A stretch of 64,000 nucleotides of DNA from Archangium violaceum Cb vi76 (lineage in GTDB: Bacteria; Myxococcota; Myxococcia; Myxococcales; Myxococcaceae). Below the pieces are notes generated by a model. That model was not told where the DNA came from. It searched no databases and saw only the letters and a list, made by a program, of their open reading frames with translations. A program made the translations under genes and the position numbers. The stretch is from assembly GCF_000733295.1 (NCBI RefSeq), contig NZ_JPMI01000378.1, positions 1 to 64,000 on the forward strand. The letters run 5' to 3'. Below, piece after piece: positions 46,023 to 55,201 of the stretch (position 1 is the stretch's first letter; each line of letters starts with the position of its first letter).

Positions 46023-46058
46023 ACCCTCACCCCCCGCCCTCTCCCAAAGGGAGAGGGT
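46023..46058 (-). repeat. REP-like element, inverted partner
   Basis: ACCCTCACCCCCCGCCCTCT, then CCCAAAGGGAGAGGGT, the reverse complement of the family. It forms an inverted pair with the 45939 copy between the desaturase and FAAL genes, and may end one transcript or stabilise mRNA. Confidence 0.8.
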
Positions 46059-46102
46059 GCATGCGTCACCCCCTAGCCCCCCCGACCTGGAGTACCCCCC
46101 CC

Positions 46103-47854
46103 ATGGCTTCTGACTGCATCTCGGGCGCGACCTCGCTCGCCCACATCCTTCATCGCCGCGCCGGACGTCATCCGGAGCGCAGGGCCCTCACCTTCATCGC
46201 CCGCGGCACCGAGGAGCGTAAGGCGTACTCCTTCGCCGGGCTGGATCAGCGGGCCCGCACCATCGCCGCGTTGCTCGAGTCCCATGGCGTGCGGGGCGAG
46301 CGCGCCCTGCTGCTCTACCCCCAGGGCGCCGAGTACGTGGAGTCCTTCCTGGGCTGCCTCTACGCGGGCACGGTGGCGGTGCCGGCCTACCCGCCGGACC
46401 CCACCCGCCTGGAGCGCACCCTGGGCCGGTTGCTCGGCATCATCGCGGACTGCCGTCCCAAGGTGGTGCTGTCCACCGCGGAGATCTGCGCCATGGCCGC
46501 CGCCTTCGCCGAGCAGGTGCCCGGGCTGGGCGAGCTGACGTGGCTGGCCACTGATCAGCAGGACCTGGGCGTGACGCCGCTGGAGTCTCCGGCCGACGCC
46601 CGGAGCGAGCAGCTCGCCTTCCTCCAGTACACCTCGGGCTCCACCTCGTCGCCCAAGGGGGTGATGGTGAGCCATGGCAACCTGCTGGCGAACCTCGCGC
46701 ACATTGGCGGCAGCGTGAAGCTGGGCGAGGACTCGTGCTCGGTGACGTGGCTGCCGTCCTTCCACGACATGGGGCTGGTGGACGGGCTGCTGGAGGGCTT
46801 CTATTCGGGCTACCCCGTGTACCTGATGTCCCCGGCGGACTTCCTCAAGCACCCGCTGCGCTGGTTGCAGGCGGTGACGGCCTTCAAGGTGACGCACTCG
46901 GGTGGGCCCAACTTCGGCTACGAGCTGTGCGTGCGCAAGGCGACGCCCGAGGCCCTCGCCGCGTTGGACCTGTCCTCGTGGCGCAGCGCGTACTGCGGCG
47001 CCGAGCCGGTGCGGGCGGGCACCATGCGGCGCTTCATCGAGACGTTCTCTCCCCGGGGCTTCTCTCCCTCGGCGCTCTTCCCGGTGTTCGGCCTGGCGGA
47101 GGTGACGCTCAAGGCCCCGGGTCCGCAGGGGAAGGGCCTGGTGACGCTGGGCGTGGACAAGGAGGCCCTCAAGGAGGACCGCGTGGTGCCGCTGCCCGTG
47201 GGTGATGCCAACGCCGCGGAGCTCGTCTCCTGTGGAGAGTCCGAGGAGGGCTACGGCCTGGCCATCGTGGATCCAGAGTCGCGCGACACGCTGCCGGACG
47301 GCCGCGTGGGGGAGATCTGGGTGTACGGCCCGAGCGTGGCGCAGGGCTACTGGCGCAAGCCGGAGCTGTCCGAGGAGACGTTCCGCGCACGCATCCGCGG
47401 GGACGACTCGCGCACCTGGCTGCGCACGGGGGACCTGGGCTTCATGAGGGACGGGCTGCTGTACATCACCGGCCGCAAGAAGGACCTCATCATCATCGGC
47501 GGACAGAACCACTATCCGCAGGACATCGAGTGGACGGTGGAGGCGGCGCTGCCGGCGGTGAGGCCGGGGTGCGGCGCGGCCTTCTCGGTGGAGGTGGAGG
47601 GCGAGGAGCGGCTGGTGGTGGTGGCCGAGGTGGACACGCGGCAGCAGCAGGGCGGCGCGCCCTTGGAGCTCCACGCGGCGACGGTCACGGTGCGCCAGGC
47701 CATCAACGAGGCCTACCAGCTGCGGGTGCACGAGGTGGTGTTCCTCAAGCCGGGCAGCGTGCCCAAGACGTCCAGCGGGAAGATTCAGCGGCAGGCGGCG
47801 AAGCGCGCGTACCTGGAGCGCGGCCTGCAGGTGGCGGAGGAGCAGGCGGCATGA
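46103..47854 (+). CDS. fatty acyl-AMP ligase (FAAL) family protein
   Basis: 583 residues. Motifs: 'LQYTSGSTSSPKGVMVSHGN' (P-loop), 'FSPSALFPVFGLAEVTLKAP', 'TWLRTGDLGFMRDGLLYITG' and 'RKKDLIIIGGQNHYPQDIEW'. The latter region resembles FAALs (DIP2/FadD32-type), which make acyl-adenylates and pass them to carrier proteins, not CoA. With ACPs, a phosphopantetheinyl transferase and two desaturase-type enzymes nearby, it probably loads the chain. Start 46103 is the first ATG in the conserved region. It is separated from the desaturase gene by an inverted REP pair and overlaps the next gene by ATGA. Confidence 0.9.
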   Translation: MASDCISGATSLAHILHRRAGRHPERRALTFIARGTEERKAYSFAGLDQRARTIAALLESHGVRGERALLLYPQGAEYVESFLGCLYAGTVAVPAYPPDPTRLERTLGRLLGIIADCRPKVVLSTAEICAMAAAFAEQVPGLGELTWLATDQQDLGVTPLESPADARSEQLAFLQYTSGSTSSPKGVMVSHGNLLANLAHIGGSVKLGEDSCSVTWLPSFHDMGLVDGLLEGFYSGYPVYLMSPADFLKHPLRWLQAVTAFKVTHSGGPNFGYELCVRKATPEALAALDLSSWRSAYCGAEPVRAGTMRRFIETFSPRGFSPSALFPVFGLAEVTLKAPGPQGKGLVTLGVDKEALKEDRVVPLPVGDANAAELVSCGESEEGYGLAIVDPESRDTLPDGRVGEIWVYGPSVAQGYWRKPELSEETFRARIRGDDSRTWLRTGDLGFMRDGLLYITGRKKDLIIIGGQNHYPQDIEWTVEAALPAVRPGCGAAFSVEVEGEERLVVVAEVDTRQQQGGAPLELHAATVTVRQAINEAYQLRVHEVVFLKPGSVPKTSSGKIQRQAAKRAYLERGLQVAEEQAA

Positions 47855-49374
47855 AGGTCGCCATCGTCGGGGGCGGTATCGCGGGGATGGGCGCAGCCTA
47901 CAGTCTGCACCGTCAGCACGAGGTGACGCTCTTCGAGGAGTCGCAGGCGTTGGGCGGCCACGCGCACACCGTGGAGGTGACGCGCGAGGGCCGCACGGTG
48001 CCGGTGGACATCGGCTTCCTCATCTATCACCCGTGGGTGTACCCGAACCTGTCGGCGCTCTTCCGGAAGCTGGGCGTGGAGACGCAGCCGCTGCGGCCGG
48101 GCCTCGAGCTGTCCATCCACTTCCAGGGTGGCCACTGGCGCACGGGGCGGGACTCGGCGTTCTGGGAGTCCGTGCGGCACGAGGTGGAGCGCTTCCAGCT
48201 CGCGGTGCCGGAGCTCGTGTCGAATCCGAAGAAGTACATGCCCCTGACGGTGGAGCAGTACCTGGACGAGGAGGGGTACTCGGAGGACTTCAAGCACAAG
48301 GTGATGGCGCCGTTGCTGTCGGTGCTCTTCGTCACGCGCATCGGCCTGCTTCAGATGTCGATGTTCATGGTGGCGGCCACCTTCGGGCCGGTGAGCGGCT
48401 ACTCGATGGATGGGCCCACGCCGTGGCGCACGGTGAAGCAGGGCTCGCGCGAGTACGTGCGCCGGCTGTCCGCGGTTTTCGCCTCGGGGGTGCGCACGGG
48501 CTGCGGCGTGCGCTCCATCCGCCGCGAGCGGGACGGAGTGACGGTGACGAGCGCGGACGGCGGGGTGCACCGGTTCGACCAGGTGGTGCTGGCCACGGAG
48601 GCGGGCACGGCGTTGAAGCTGCTGGAGGACCCCAGCTCGGACGAGGCCGTGTTGCTGGGCGAGGTGGAGTACGAGCCGGCGAGCATCGTGCTGCACACGG
48701 ACCCGCGGGTGATGCCGGAGGACCGGAGCCTGTGGGCGGCGTACACGTACGTGACGCCCGAGGCGCGAGGGCCCTTCACGCGGGCGCACTACAACTACTA
48801 CCTGCCGGCGTTGCAGGACTGGGTGGGCGAGGACCTGTTCGCCACGTGCAATCCGCCCGAGGGGCTGGTCGACCCGGCGAAGGTGGTGAAGACGATGCGC
48901 TGGCAGCACCTGGTGTGTGACGGGATGCATCCGGTGCGTTCGGCGGAGTTGCACCGCATCCAGGGCAAGCGGCGGACGTACTTCTGCGGGGAGTACGTGG
49001 GGTTCATCTCGGGGCACGAGATGGCGTTCACGTCGGGGCTGGCGGTGGGGAGGGCGCTCGGAGGGGAGTTCCCGTTCGAGGACAGCGAGTTCGCGCGGCG
49101 GAGCTTCTACGACCTGGCGGTGCACCACATGAAGGTGGTGAGGCCGGAGGACGCGCCGGTGGAGGGCGCGCCCACGTGGTGGCCGCCGCCGATGGCTCGG
49201 GTGCAGTCCGAGGTGTTGAGGGGACTGGTGGAGGACGAGGTGCGGCGGAGGATGAGGGCGGTGCTGCCGCTGCCGGAGGTGCTGCGTCCACTGGAGCAGG
49301 CAGTGGCGGGCACGGTGGCCGGACGCGTCTCGCTCTACGACGAGCTGCGCAAGCAGAAGAAGCAGAGCACCTGA
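47851..49374 (+). CDS. FAD-dependent amine oxidase/phytoene-desaturase-like protein
   Basis: 507 residues; start overlaps the FAAL stop (ATGA). The N-terminal dinucleotide-binding motif is 'VAIVGGGIAGMGAAYSLHRQ' followed by 'VTLFEESQALGGHAHTVEVT', and the C-terminal FAD-contact motif is 'YFCGEYVGFISGHEMAFTSG'. 'VDIGFLIYHPWVYPNLSALF' is typical of the cyclopropane-synthase-associated and amine-oxidase-like flavoproteins. It likely oxidises the nascent lipid or an amine-bearing product at the end of the pathway; the reaction is not predictable. The cluster ends here with a REP element. Confidence 0.85.
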   Translation: MKVAIVGGGIAGMGAAYSLHRQHEVTLFEESQALGGHAHTVEVTREGRTVPVDIGFLIYHPWVYPNLSALFRKLGVETQPLRPGLELSIHFQGGHWRTGRDSAFWESVRHEVERFQLAVPELVSNPKKYMPLTVEQYLDEEGYSEDFKHKVMAPLLSVLFVTRIGLLQMSMFMVAATFGPVSGYSMDGPTPWRTVKQGSREYVRRLSAVFASGVRTGCGVRSIRRERDGVTVTSADGGVHRFDQVVLATEAGTALKLLEDPSSDEAVLLGEVEYEPASIVLHTDPRVMPEDRSLWAAYTYVTPEARGPFTRAHYNYYLPALQDWVGEDLFATCNPPEGLVDPAKVVKTMRWQHLVCDGMHPVRSAELHRIQGKRRTYFCGEYVGFISGHEMAFTSGLAVGRALGGEFPFEDSEFARRSFYDLAVHHMKVVRPEDAPVEGAPTWWPPPMARVQSEVLRGLVEDEVRRRMRAVLPLPEVLRPLEQAVAGTVAGRVSLYDELRKQKKQST

Positions 49375-49385
49375 GCGTGAAACAT

Positions 49386-49420
49386 CCCCTCTCCCACCGG
49401 GAGAGGGACGGGGTGAGGGT
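49386..49420 (+). repeat. REP-like hairpin element
   Basis: CCCCTCTCCCACCGGGAGAG, continuing to GGACGGGGTGAGGGT, directly after the flavoprotein gene; possible transcription end of the cluster. Confidence 0.8.
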
Positions 49421-49492
49421 ATCCGGGTCCCGGGTTCATGCCCCAGGGGGCCAGGTGAGGACTTCGCGGTCATTCCAATAGAATCACCGCCC

Positions 49493-50092
49493 ATGTTCCA
49501 TCCGGTCCGCTGGCTCTTCCTCCTGCTGGGGTGTGTCTCTTGTGCAAGCACCCCATCTCCATCGCCCAGCCCTGACTCGAGCCGCCCCGTGCGCGTGCTC
49601 TTCGTCGGCAACAGCTACACCTACTACAACGACCTTCCAGCGATGCTCGAGGGCTTCGCCCAGGCGTTGGCTCCAGGGAAACGGCTGGAGACCGGCTCGG
49701 TGCTCGAGGGCGGTGCGACGCTCGCATCCCTCTGGAAGGGGGACAAGGCGAGGCCGCTCATCCGTGACGGCTCCTGGAACTACGTCGTGCTGCAGGAGCA
49801 GAGCATGCTGGGCGGCCTGCGCATCAACGGCGTGCCGTACATGAACGACCCCGAGGAGATGTTCCTCCCCTACGGCCGCCTCTTCGCCCAGGAGGTGAAG
49901 ACCGCCGGAGCGCGGCCGGTCTTCTACATGACGTGGTCGCGCAAGGACGACCTGCCCGCTCAGGATGTGCTCACGCGAGCCTATGCGAGCCTCGCGCGCG
50001 AGCGGGTTCGGGGCTACTTGGACGCCGGGGCGGCCACCTTGCCGTCCACCGGCTTGTACTTCATGCCCAGCTCGTTGAAGAGGAACGAGTAG
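49493..50092 (+). pseudogene. SGNH-hydrolase lipoprotein gene, 3' end truncated
   Basis: The open frame begins with a lipoprotein signal (lipobox VSC) and a good SGNH block I ('RVLFVGNSYTYYNDLPAML'), then 'SWNYVVLQEQSMLG'. Similarity to the family stops around residue 172 ('LTRAYASLARER'), exactly where the 3' end of the convergent oligopeptidase gene begins (50014). The last 27 codons are antisense to that gene and are not family sequence, and the block with the catalytic Asp and His is missing. A deletion has apparently removed the C-terminal part, so the product is probably inactive. Confidence 0.7.
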
Positions 50093-52194
50093 ACGTCCAC
50101 CAGCTCCTCGATCTTCTGGCCCAGCGGCGTGCCCATGCCGTGGCCCATGTTGTTGGTGCGCAGCAGCACCGGCCGCTTCGAGCCCGTGGCCTCCTGCATC
50201 CGCGCCACCATCTTCCTCGAGTGGAACGGATCCACGCGCGGATCATTCTCTCCCGAGGTGAAGAGCACCGAGGGGTACTTCACCCCGTTCTTCACGTGGT
50301 GGTACGGCGAGTAGCCATACATCGCCTGGAACTGCTCGGGGTTCTTCACCGTGCCGTACTCGGGGATGTTGAACTGGCCATTGGGCGTGAGCTCCACGCG
50401 CAGCATGTCGTAGATGCCCACGTGCGCGAGCACCGTACGGTACATCTCCGGGTGCTGCGTGAGCGCCGCGCCCATCAGCAGGCCACCGTTGCTGCCGCCC
50501 TGGATGGCCAGGCGCTCGGGCTTCGTCCACTTCTGGTCCACCAGCAGCTTCGCGCAGGCGTAGAAGTCGTCGAAGACGTTCTGCTTCTTCGTCAGCGAGC
50601 CATTGGCGTGCCACTCCTCGCCGAACTCCGCGCCGCCGCGCAGGTTGGCGATGGCCACCACGCCGCCCTGCTCGATGAAGGCGAAGTTCATCGGGCTGAA
50701 GCCCGGCGACAGCGAGATGTTGAAGCCGCCATACCCGGTGAGCAGGGTGGGGTTGTTGCCGTTCTTCTTCGTGCCCTTGGCGTGCAGGATGTTGAGCGGT
50801 ACCTGGGTGCCGTCCTTCGAGGTGCACATCACCCGGTCCACCACCACGTTGCGGGTGTCCACGGGCGAGGTGCGGCCCAGCGCCGTCTTCGCCAGCTTCC
50901 CGTCCTTCGCCGAGTAGCGGTACACGGCGGAGGCCTCGGTGTAGCTGCTGGTGCCGAACAGCAGGTCATCCCCGCCCAGGTACACCGTGCCGCCCACGGA
51001 GGAGACGGGCGGGGTGGGCACCACGCCGATCTCCTTGCCGTCCAGGCCCAGGATGCGCATCCGCGTGGGGCCGCCGAGCTGCTCCACCACGTAGAGCCGG
51101 GTGGCCGTGGGGCGGACGCCCACGAGGGAGGCCTCGCCCTCGGGGATGAGGACCGTGGCCTTGTCCTGCGCGGGCGTGGCGAGCGGAATGCTCAGCAGCT
51201 TGCCGCGCGGCGCGTCCTTGCGCGACAGCACGTAGAGTACATCCTTGCCGAACGTCGCATCCTTGAGCTTGTCCTCGAACTTCGACAGCTGCGTCCAGGT
51301 GCCCTGCGGCCCGCGCACGTAGAGCGCGTACTCGCCTCCGTCGCCATTGCCCAGGATGGCCAGCACGTACTTGCCGTCCTCGGACGTCTCGAGCTGGAAG
51401 TTGGCGATGCGCGGCGCGTCCTTGCCCAGCTCGTAGGTGTCCTGGTCCGTGGGCGTGCCGAGCTTGTGGAAGTACACCTGCTGGAAGAACTCCCGGTCCT
51501 CGGCCGGACGCTCCTCGCCACGCGGGTAGCGCGTGTAGAAGAAGCCCGTGCCGTCCCCGTTCCACGAGAGGCCGCCGCCGGCCGTTCCGCCATTCACCCG
51601 GGGCACCACCTCGCCGGGCAGCGGCTTGCCGGTGGCCACGTCGTACACGGTGACGTCACCGCTCTCCGTGCCGTCCTTGGACAGCGACACCGCCACCTTC
51701 TTCCCGTCCATCGAGGGCACGAAGAAGTCGATGGTGGTGTGGCCGCTCGGGTCCAGCTCCATCGGGTCCACCAGCACACGGGCGGTGGAGGTGTCGTCCA
51801 CCGAGGGCAGCACCACCAGCATGGACTGCTGCCGGGGCGGCTGGAACTTCATGGCGAACAGGGTGCCGCCGCGCTGAATCATGGCGAAGTGGGCGGCCGA
51901 CTTGTGGGTGAGCAGCGTGGTGATGCGCGCGCGGATGGCGTCGCGCGAGGGCAGCTTGTTCATCACCGCGCGCATGTGCGCCGTCTGCCCCTCCACCCAC
52001 TTGCGGACCTCGGGGTCGTCACTCTTCTCCAGCCACTGGTACGGATCGTCCACCTTCGTGCCGTGGTAGGTGTCCACCACGGCCTTCTTCGCGGCGACGG
52101 GCGCCGGGGGCACGGCCCCCTTGGCACCGGCCAGCGACGTGAGCGGCAGCATCAGCGACAGCACGGCGACGGCCGGCTTGAGGCGTTGTTGCAT
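50014..52194 (-). CDS. prolyl oligopeptidase (S9A) family protein, secreted
   Basis: 726 residues. A signal peptide ends near 'TSLAGAK'. The N-terminal 'YHGTKVDDPYQWLEKSDDPE', a seven-bladed-propeller region and the C-terminal hydrolase with 'IQGGSNGGLLMGAALTQHPE' (nucleophile G-x-S-N-G-G) plus the Asp ('GENDPRVDPFHS') and His ('NMGHGMGTPLG') complete the triad. It cleaves short proline-containing peptides, here in the periplasm or outside. Start 52194 gives the signal peptide; the ORF extends to 52308. Its stop lies in the truncated SGNH frame. Confidence 0.94.
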   Translation of the reverse strand: MQQRLKPAVAVLSLMLPLTSLAGAKGAVPPAPVAAKKAVVDTYHGTKVDDPYQWLEKSDDPEVRKWVEGQTAHMRAVMNKLPSRDAIRARITTLLTHKSAAHFAMIQRGGTLFAMKFQPPRQQSMLVVLPSVDDTSTARVLVDPMELDPSGHTTIDFFVPSMDGKKVAVSLSKDGTESGDVTVYDVATGKPLPGEVVPRVNGGTAGGGLSWNGDGTGFFYTRYPRGEERPAEDREFFQQVYFHKLGTPTDQDTYELGKDAPRIANFQLETSEDGKYVLAILGNGDGGEYALYVRGPQGTWTQLSKFEDKLKDATFGKDVLYVLSRKDAPRGKLLSIPLATPAQDKATVLIPEGEASLVGVRPTATRLYVVEQLGGPTRMRILGLDGKEIGVVPTPPVSSVGGTVYLGGDDLLFGTSSYTEASAVYRYSAKDGKLAKTALGRTSPVDTRNVVVDRVMCTSKDGTQVPLNILHAKGTKKNGNNPTLLTGYGGFNISLSPGFSPMNFAFIEQGGVVAIANLRGGAEFGEEWHANGSLTKKQNVFDDFYACAKLLVDQKWTKPERLAIQGGSNGGLLMGAALTQHPEMYRTVLAHVGIYDMLRVELTPNGQFNIPEYGTVKNPEQFQAMYGYSPYHHVKNGVKYPSVLFTSGENDPRVDPFHSRKMVARMQEATGSKRPVLLRTNNMGHGMGTPLGQKIEELVDVYSFLFNELGMKYKPVDGKVAAPASK

Positions 52195-52336
52195 CGAGTC
52201 CCTCGGGTTGGTTGAGGGCCCGTAGCCTGCCACGCGACGCCGCCGTCCGCTCGTCTCCGCGCGTCGTGTCCGCTCCTGGGACGCCATCCCACTTCCGGAC
52301 AGCTTCACTGCCCGTCGTGGAGGCGGGCAGCCATCT

Positions 52337-52783
52337 TCACGCGCGTCGCGAGGTCTTCTTCGTCACGGTTTTTTTCGCCCGCGTCTGTTTCGGCGTGGCC
52401 GTCTTCGCCTTCGCCGGAGCGGACTTCTTCTTCGCGGCGGGCTTCTTCTGCGCGGCGCGCAGCGAGGCCTCCACCGCGCGGCGGGCCCAGGGCAGCAGCG
52501 CGTGCGCGTCGTCGCTCACGTCCGCTGGAGGCGTCCAGTACGACATGGTGACGGGCTTGCGGCCCTTGCCCGCGTCGTAGACGAAGGGCTCGCCTCCCGC
52601 GGCCTCGAAGGCGGGGCGCGTGGTGTCGTCCGTCTTGAGGTAGAGCCGGTCCTCGATGATGAGGCCCATCATCCTCCCGGCGTAGTACAGGCCCCACCCA
52701 CCGAACATGGCGCGCGCCTGCACGGGGCCCAGCGGCTCCAACAACTCCAGCGTGTACTCCACGTAGCTGTCCATGCGCGCCAT
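52337..52783 (-). CDS. TfoX N-terminal domain protein with Lys/Ala-rich tail
   Basis: 148 residues. 'MARMDSYVEYTLELLEPLGP', 'VQARAMFGGWGLYYAGRMMG', 'LIIEDRLYLKTDDTTRPAFE' and 'EPFVYDAGKGRKPVTMSYW' match the TfoX/Sxy N-terminal domain. The C-terminal TfoX domain is absent and is replaced by about 35 Lys/Ala/Thr residues ('KKPAAKKKSAPAKAKTATPK'), a likely nucleic-acid-binding tail. TfoX promotes competence in Haemophilus and Vibrio, but single-domain relatives have diverse or unknown roles. Divergent genes on either side offer no clue. Confidence 0.88.
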   Translation of the reverse strand: MARMDSYVEYTLELLEPLGPVQARAMFGGWGLYYAGRMMGLIIEDRLYLKTDDTTRPAFEAAGGEPFVYDAGKGRKPVTMSYWTPPADVSDDAHALLPWARRAVEASLRAAQKKPAAKKKSAPAKAKTATPKQTRAKKTVTKKTSRRA

Positions 52784-52806
52784 GCGGTGTCCTCCGTTTC
52801 ACCCCA

Positions 52807-54264
52807 TCATGGGGCCGTGGACGTCGCGGTGACCACGCCCTTGTTCACCCGGGGCGGTGCGTTGGCCAGCACCGCCGTGCGCTCGAGCATCGCGTCCAGC
52901 TCGCTCCCCGGCAGCCACTTCCCGCGCACCATCACCCCGGCGATGTCCCGCGTGTGCTTCACGTCCTGGAGCGGGTTGGCCTCCAGCAGCAGCAGGTCCG
53001 CGCGCCGGCCCTTGGCCACCGTGCCCCAGGTGCCCGCCTCGCCCAGGTACTCCGCCGCGTTGCGTGTGGCCGCCTCCAGCACGCCGTAGGGCGGAATCCC
53101 CGCCGCCGCCAGTGACTCCATCTCCCGGTGCACCGCGAAGCCCGCCACCATGAAGAGCTGCGGCGAGTCCGAGCCCACCAGCAGCTTCGCCCCCGCCGTG
53201 TACAGCCCGCGCGTCACCTGCCGCCGCAGCTCGGCGAACTTGCGCTCGCGCTCGGCCGGGGCGTTCACCATCTGCGGGTCATTGGCCAGCATCTGCGTCC
53301 ATGCCTCCACGGAGGACTGCTTCGCGTAGCGCAGCTCCGGACGCGCGCGCAGGGCCTCCACGCCCTCGGGGTTCGTCACCGTCTCGAAGAGCGCCAGCGT
53401 GGGCGAACTCCACACGCCCTCCTTCCTCGTGGCCTCCGCCAGCGCGGGGATGCGCGCCGGCTCCATCCGCTCCAGGGGCTCACCCACCTCCACCTGGCCC
53501 ACATGCTGGCGCGCGCTGTCGTTCTCCGGCAGCAGCTCGTTCAGGTACCCATCCAGGTGCTCTATCTGCTGCCCCGACTCGAGCGCGTGGAAGAGGCCCA
53601 CGTCCGGCGTCACGTGGCCGCTCACCGCGAGCCCTTGTGTGCGCGCCTCGGCCATCATCGCGTCGTACGTCTCGCGGCCGAGCGAGCCGTGCGTCTTCAG
53701 CAGGTCATAGCCGGCCGCCTTGTACTCACGCACCCGCTGGCGTGCCTGCTCGGGGCCCTGTACGGACTTGCCGTGCATGGAGGGCGCGGCGACGCGCAGC
53801 ATGGGCCCGAGCACCTCGCCACGGGCCACGCGGTCCCTCACCACCCGTGAAGTGTCCTTGGGGCCGCCCAGCGCTCGCGCCGAGGTGACGCCATTGGCGA
53901 GCAGCAGGGCGAGCACCTGTCCGGCGGGGTCCTCGGGTTGGCCCGTGCCCGGCACCAGGTGGAGGTGCATGTCGGCGAGCCCCGGCATCAGGTAGCGCCC
54001 CTGGCCCTCCACCCGTATGGCGCCCGCGGGCACCGGGGTGGTGTCCACCGGCCCCAGGGCGACGATGCGCTCTCCCCGCACCACGACTGTCTGGTGGGCG
54101 AGCAAGCGCTCGGAGTCCATGGGCACCACGTTCACGTCCACGAAGGCCACCGTGTCCTTCGCCGGTGGCTCCGCCTTCACGGACGGGTGGGTCGTGCCGC
54201 AGGCCGTCATCCAGAGTGCCAGGCCCATGACTACCGGGTGTGGCCGCCATGTCTCTCGCCGCAT
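52807..54264 (-). CDS. amidohydrolase-family lipoprotein
   Basis: 485 residues. The signal peptide ends in lipobox MTAC. The metal-site motif 'LMPGLADMHLHLVPGTGQPE' (H-x-H) opens the TIM barrel. 'LKTHGSL' holds a bridging-type Lys position, 'VSGHVTPDVG' and 'IEHLDGYLN' give further His ligands, and 'LLVGSDSPQLFMVAGFAVHR' the catalytic Asp. This is the prolidase/imidazolonepropionase-like amidohydrolase group, whose substrates vary (dipeptides, imides). It is 23 bases upstream of the TfoX-like gene on the same strand and reads divergently from the gene at 54466. Confidence 0.9.
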   Translation of the reverse strand: MRRETWRPHPVVMGLALWMTACGTTHPSVKAEPPAKDTVAFVDVNVVPMDSERLLAHQTVVVRGERIVALGPVDTTPVPAGAIRVEGQGRYLMPGLADMHLHLVPGTGQPEDPAGQVLALLLANGVTSARALGGPKDTSRVVRDRVARGEVLGPMLRVAAPSMHGKSVQGPEQARQRVREYKAAGYDLLKTHGSLGRETYDAMMAEARTQGLAVSGHVTPDVGLFHALESGQQIEHLDGYLNELLPENDSARQHVGQVEVGEPLERMEPARIPALAEATRKEGVWSSPTLALFETVTNPEGVEALRARPELRYAKQSSVEAWTQMLANDPQMVNAPAERERKFAELRRQVTRGLYTAGAKLLVGSDSPQLFMVAGFAVHREMESLAAAGIPPYGVLEAATRNAAEYLGEAGTWGTVAKGRRADLLLLEANPLQDVKHTRDIAGVMVRGKWLPGSELDAMLERTAVLANAPPRVNKGVVTATSTAP

Positions 54265-54465
54265 GTGGTGTGCTCCCCCTCTCCCGGGATGCCCGGGCGG
54301 GAGGCCAACACCGGTGTCCGTCCGGTTGTTCCCAAGGCAGCCGGGCGATGGAGCGTCCGCGGCGCTTCACATCTGCTCGCCCCCCTCGTCCATCTGCTGT
54401 GGGTCCGACGCACCGCCCGCGCGAACTTCATGAGGGGTTCGCTCCAACCCACGAGGAAGCACTTC

Positions 54466-55023
54466 ATGCCCCTGTACGCCAAGCTGCCCGACCGAGTGAA
54501 GCCCAGCGAGCTCACCATGATCAACCCGGTCTGGATCGACATCCAGTCCAACCCGAAGGAATTCGTCCCCCACAAGAGCGTCACCTTTCTCTGGGTGATG
54601 CGCGGCGACGGCAACGTCATCCTCGGCGTCGAGGAGCCCTGGAGATACAAGGAGGCCTTCGACAAGAGCGTGTGGCCGATGCTCGAGAAGATGAAGCAGC
54701 ACTACGAGGCCGAGGCCGAATACTGGAAGACCCAGAGCATCCGGGATGGGAGCGGTGGCCACCCCACGCTGGCCGCCTGGTTCGACCCGACGGGGAGGGC
54801 TTCCGACCACGCCGGCTTCGCCTACATTGGCGGTGAGCTGCGCTACGACGAGAACACCAGTCAGTGGGTGCTGACCAATCAGTCGGGACGCTTCGGCCGC
54901 GGGTCGGAGCTGAAGGAGGGGACGGTCCAGGAGCAGGATGTACTGGAGGCGCTGAACGGGGCCGCCCAGCGCATCACGGAGAAGACCGGGCTGGCCGTGA
55001 CGATCCGACTGGTGAAGAAGTAG
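54466..55023 (+). CDS. conserved hypothetical cytoplasmic protein
   Basis: 185 residues from ATG 54466, preceded by AGGAAGC; 54430 is a longer alternative. No signal or membrane segment. Motif-like stretches are 'KPSELTMINPVWIDIQSNPK', 'HKSVTFLWVMRGDGNVILGV' and 'GHPTLAAWFDPTGRASDHAG'. The predicted alternation of strands and helices suggests a globular enzyme or immunity-like fold, but I recognise no family. Isolated between the amidohydrolase and M23 peptidase genes. Confidence 0.65.
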   Translation: MPLYAKLPDRVKPSELTMINPVWIDIQSNPKEFVPHKSVTFLWVMRGDGNVILGVEEPWRYKEAFDKSVWPMLEKMKQHYEAEAEYWKTQSIRDGSGGHPTLAAWFDPTGRASDHAGFAYIGGELRYDENTSQWVLTNQSGRFGRGSELKEGTVQEQDVLEALNGAAQRITEKTGLAVTIRLVKK

Positions 55024-55201
55024 CACGGGTCACCGTTTCATCTCGTGAGCTCCCGGGAGGGGGAGAGCCCACCCGCGACCACCGGGCTCATCAGGGCTCT
55101 CCGCCTGGCTGAGTACTGTCCGAGGCGAGCAGGCGAGCAGCGGGACGGGAAATGGTTTGGAATAGTACAAGGGGCTCCCGTCGTTTTCGCGCGGCCTACC
55201 C

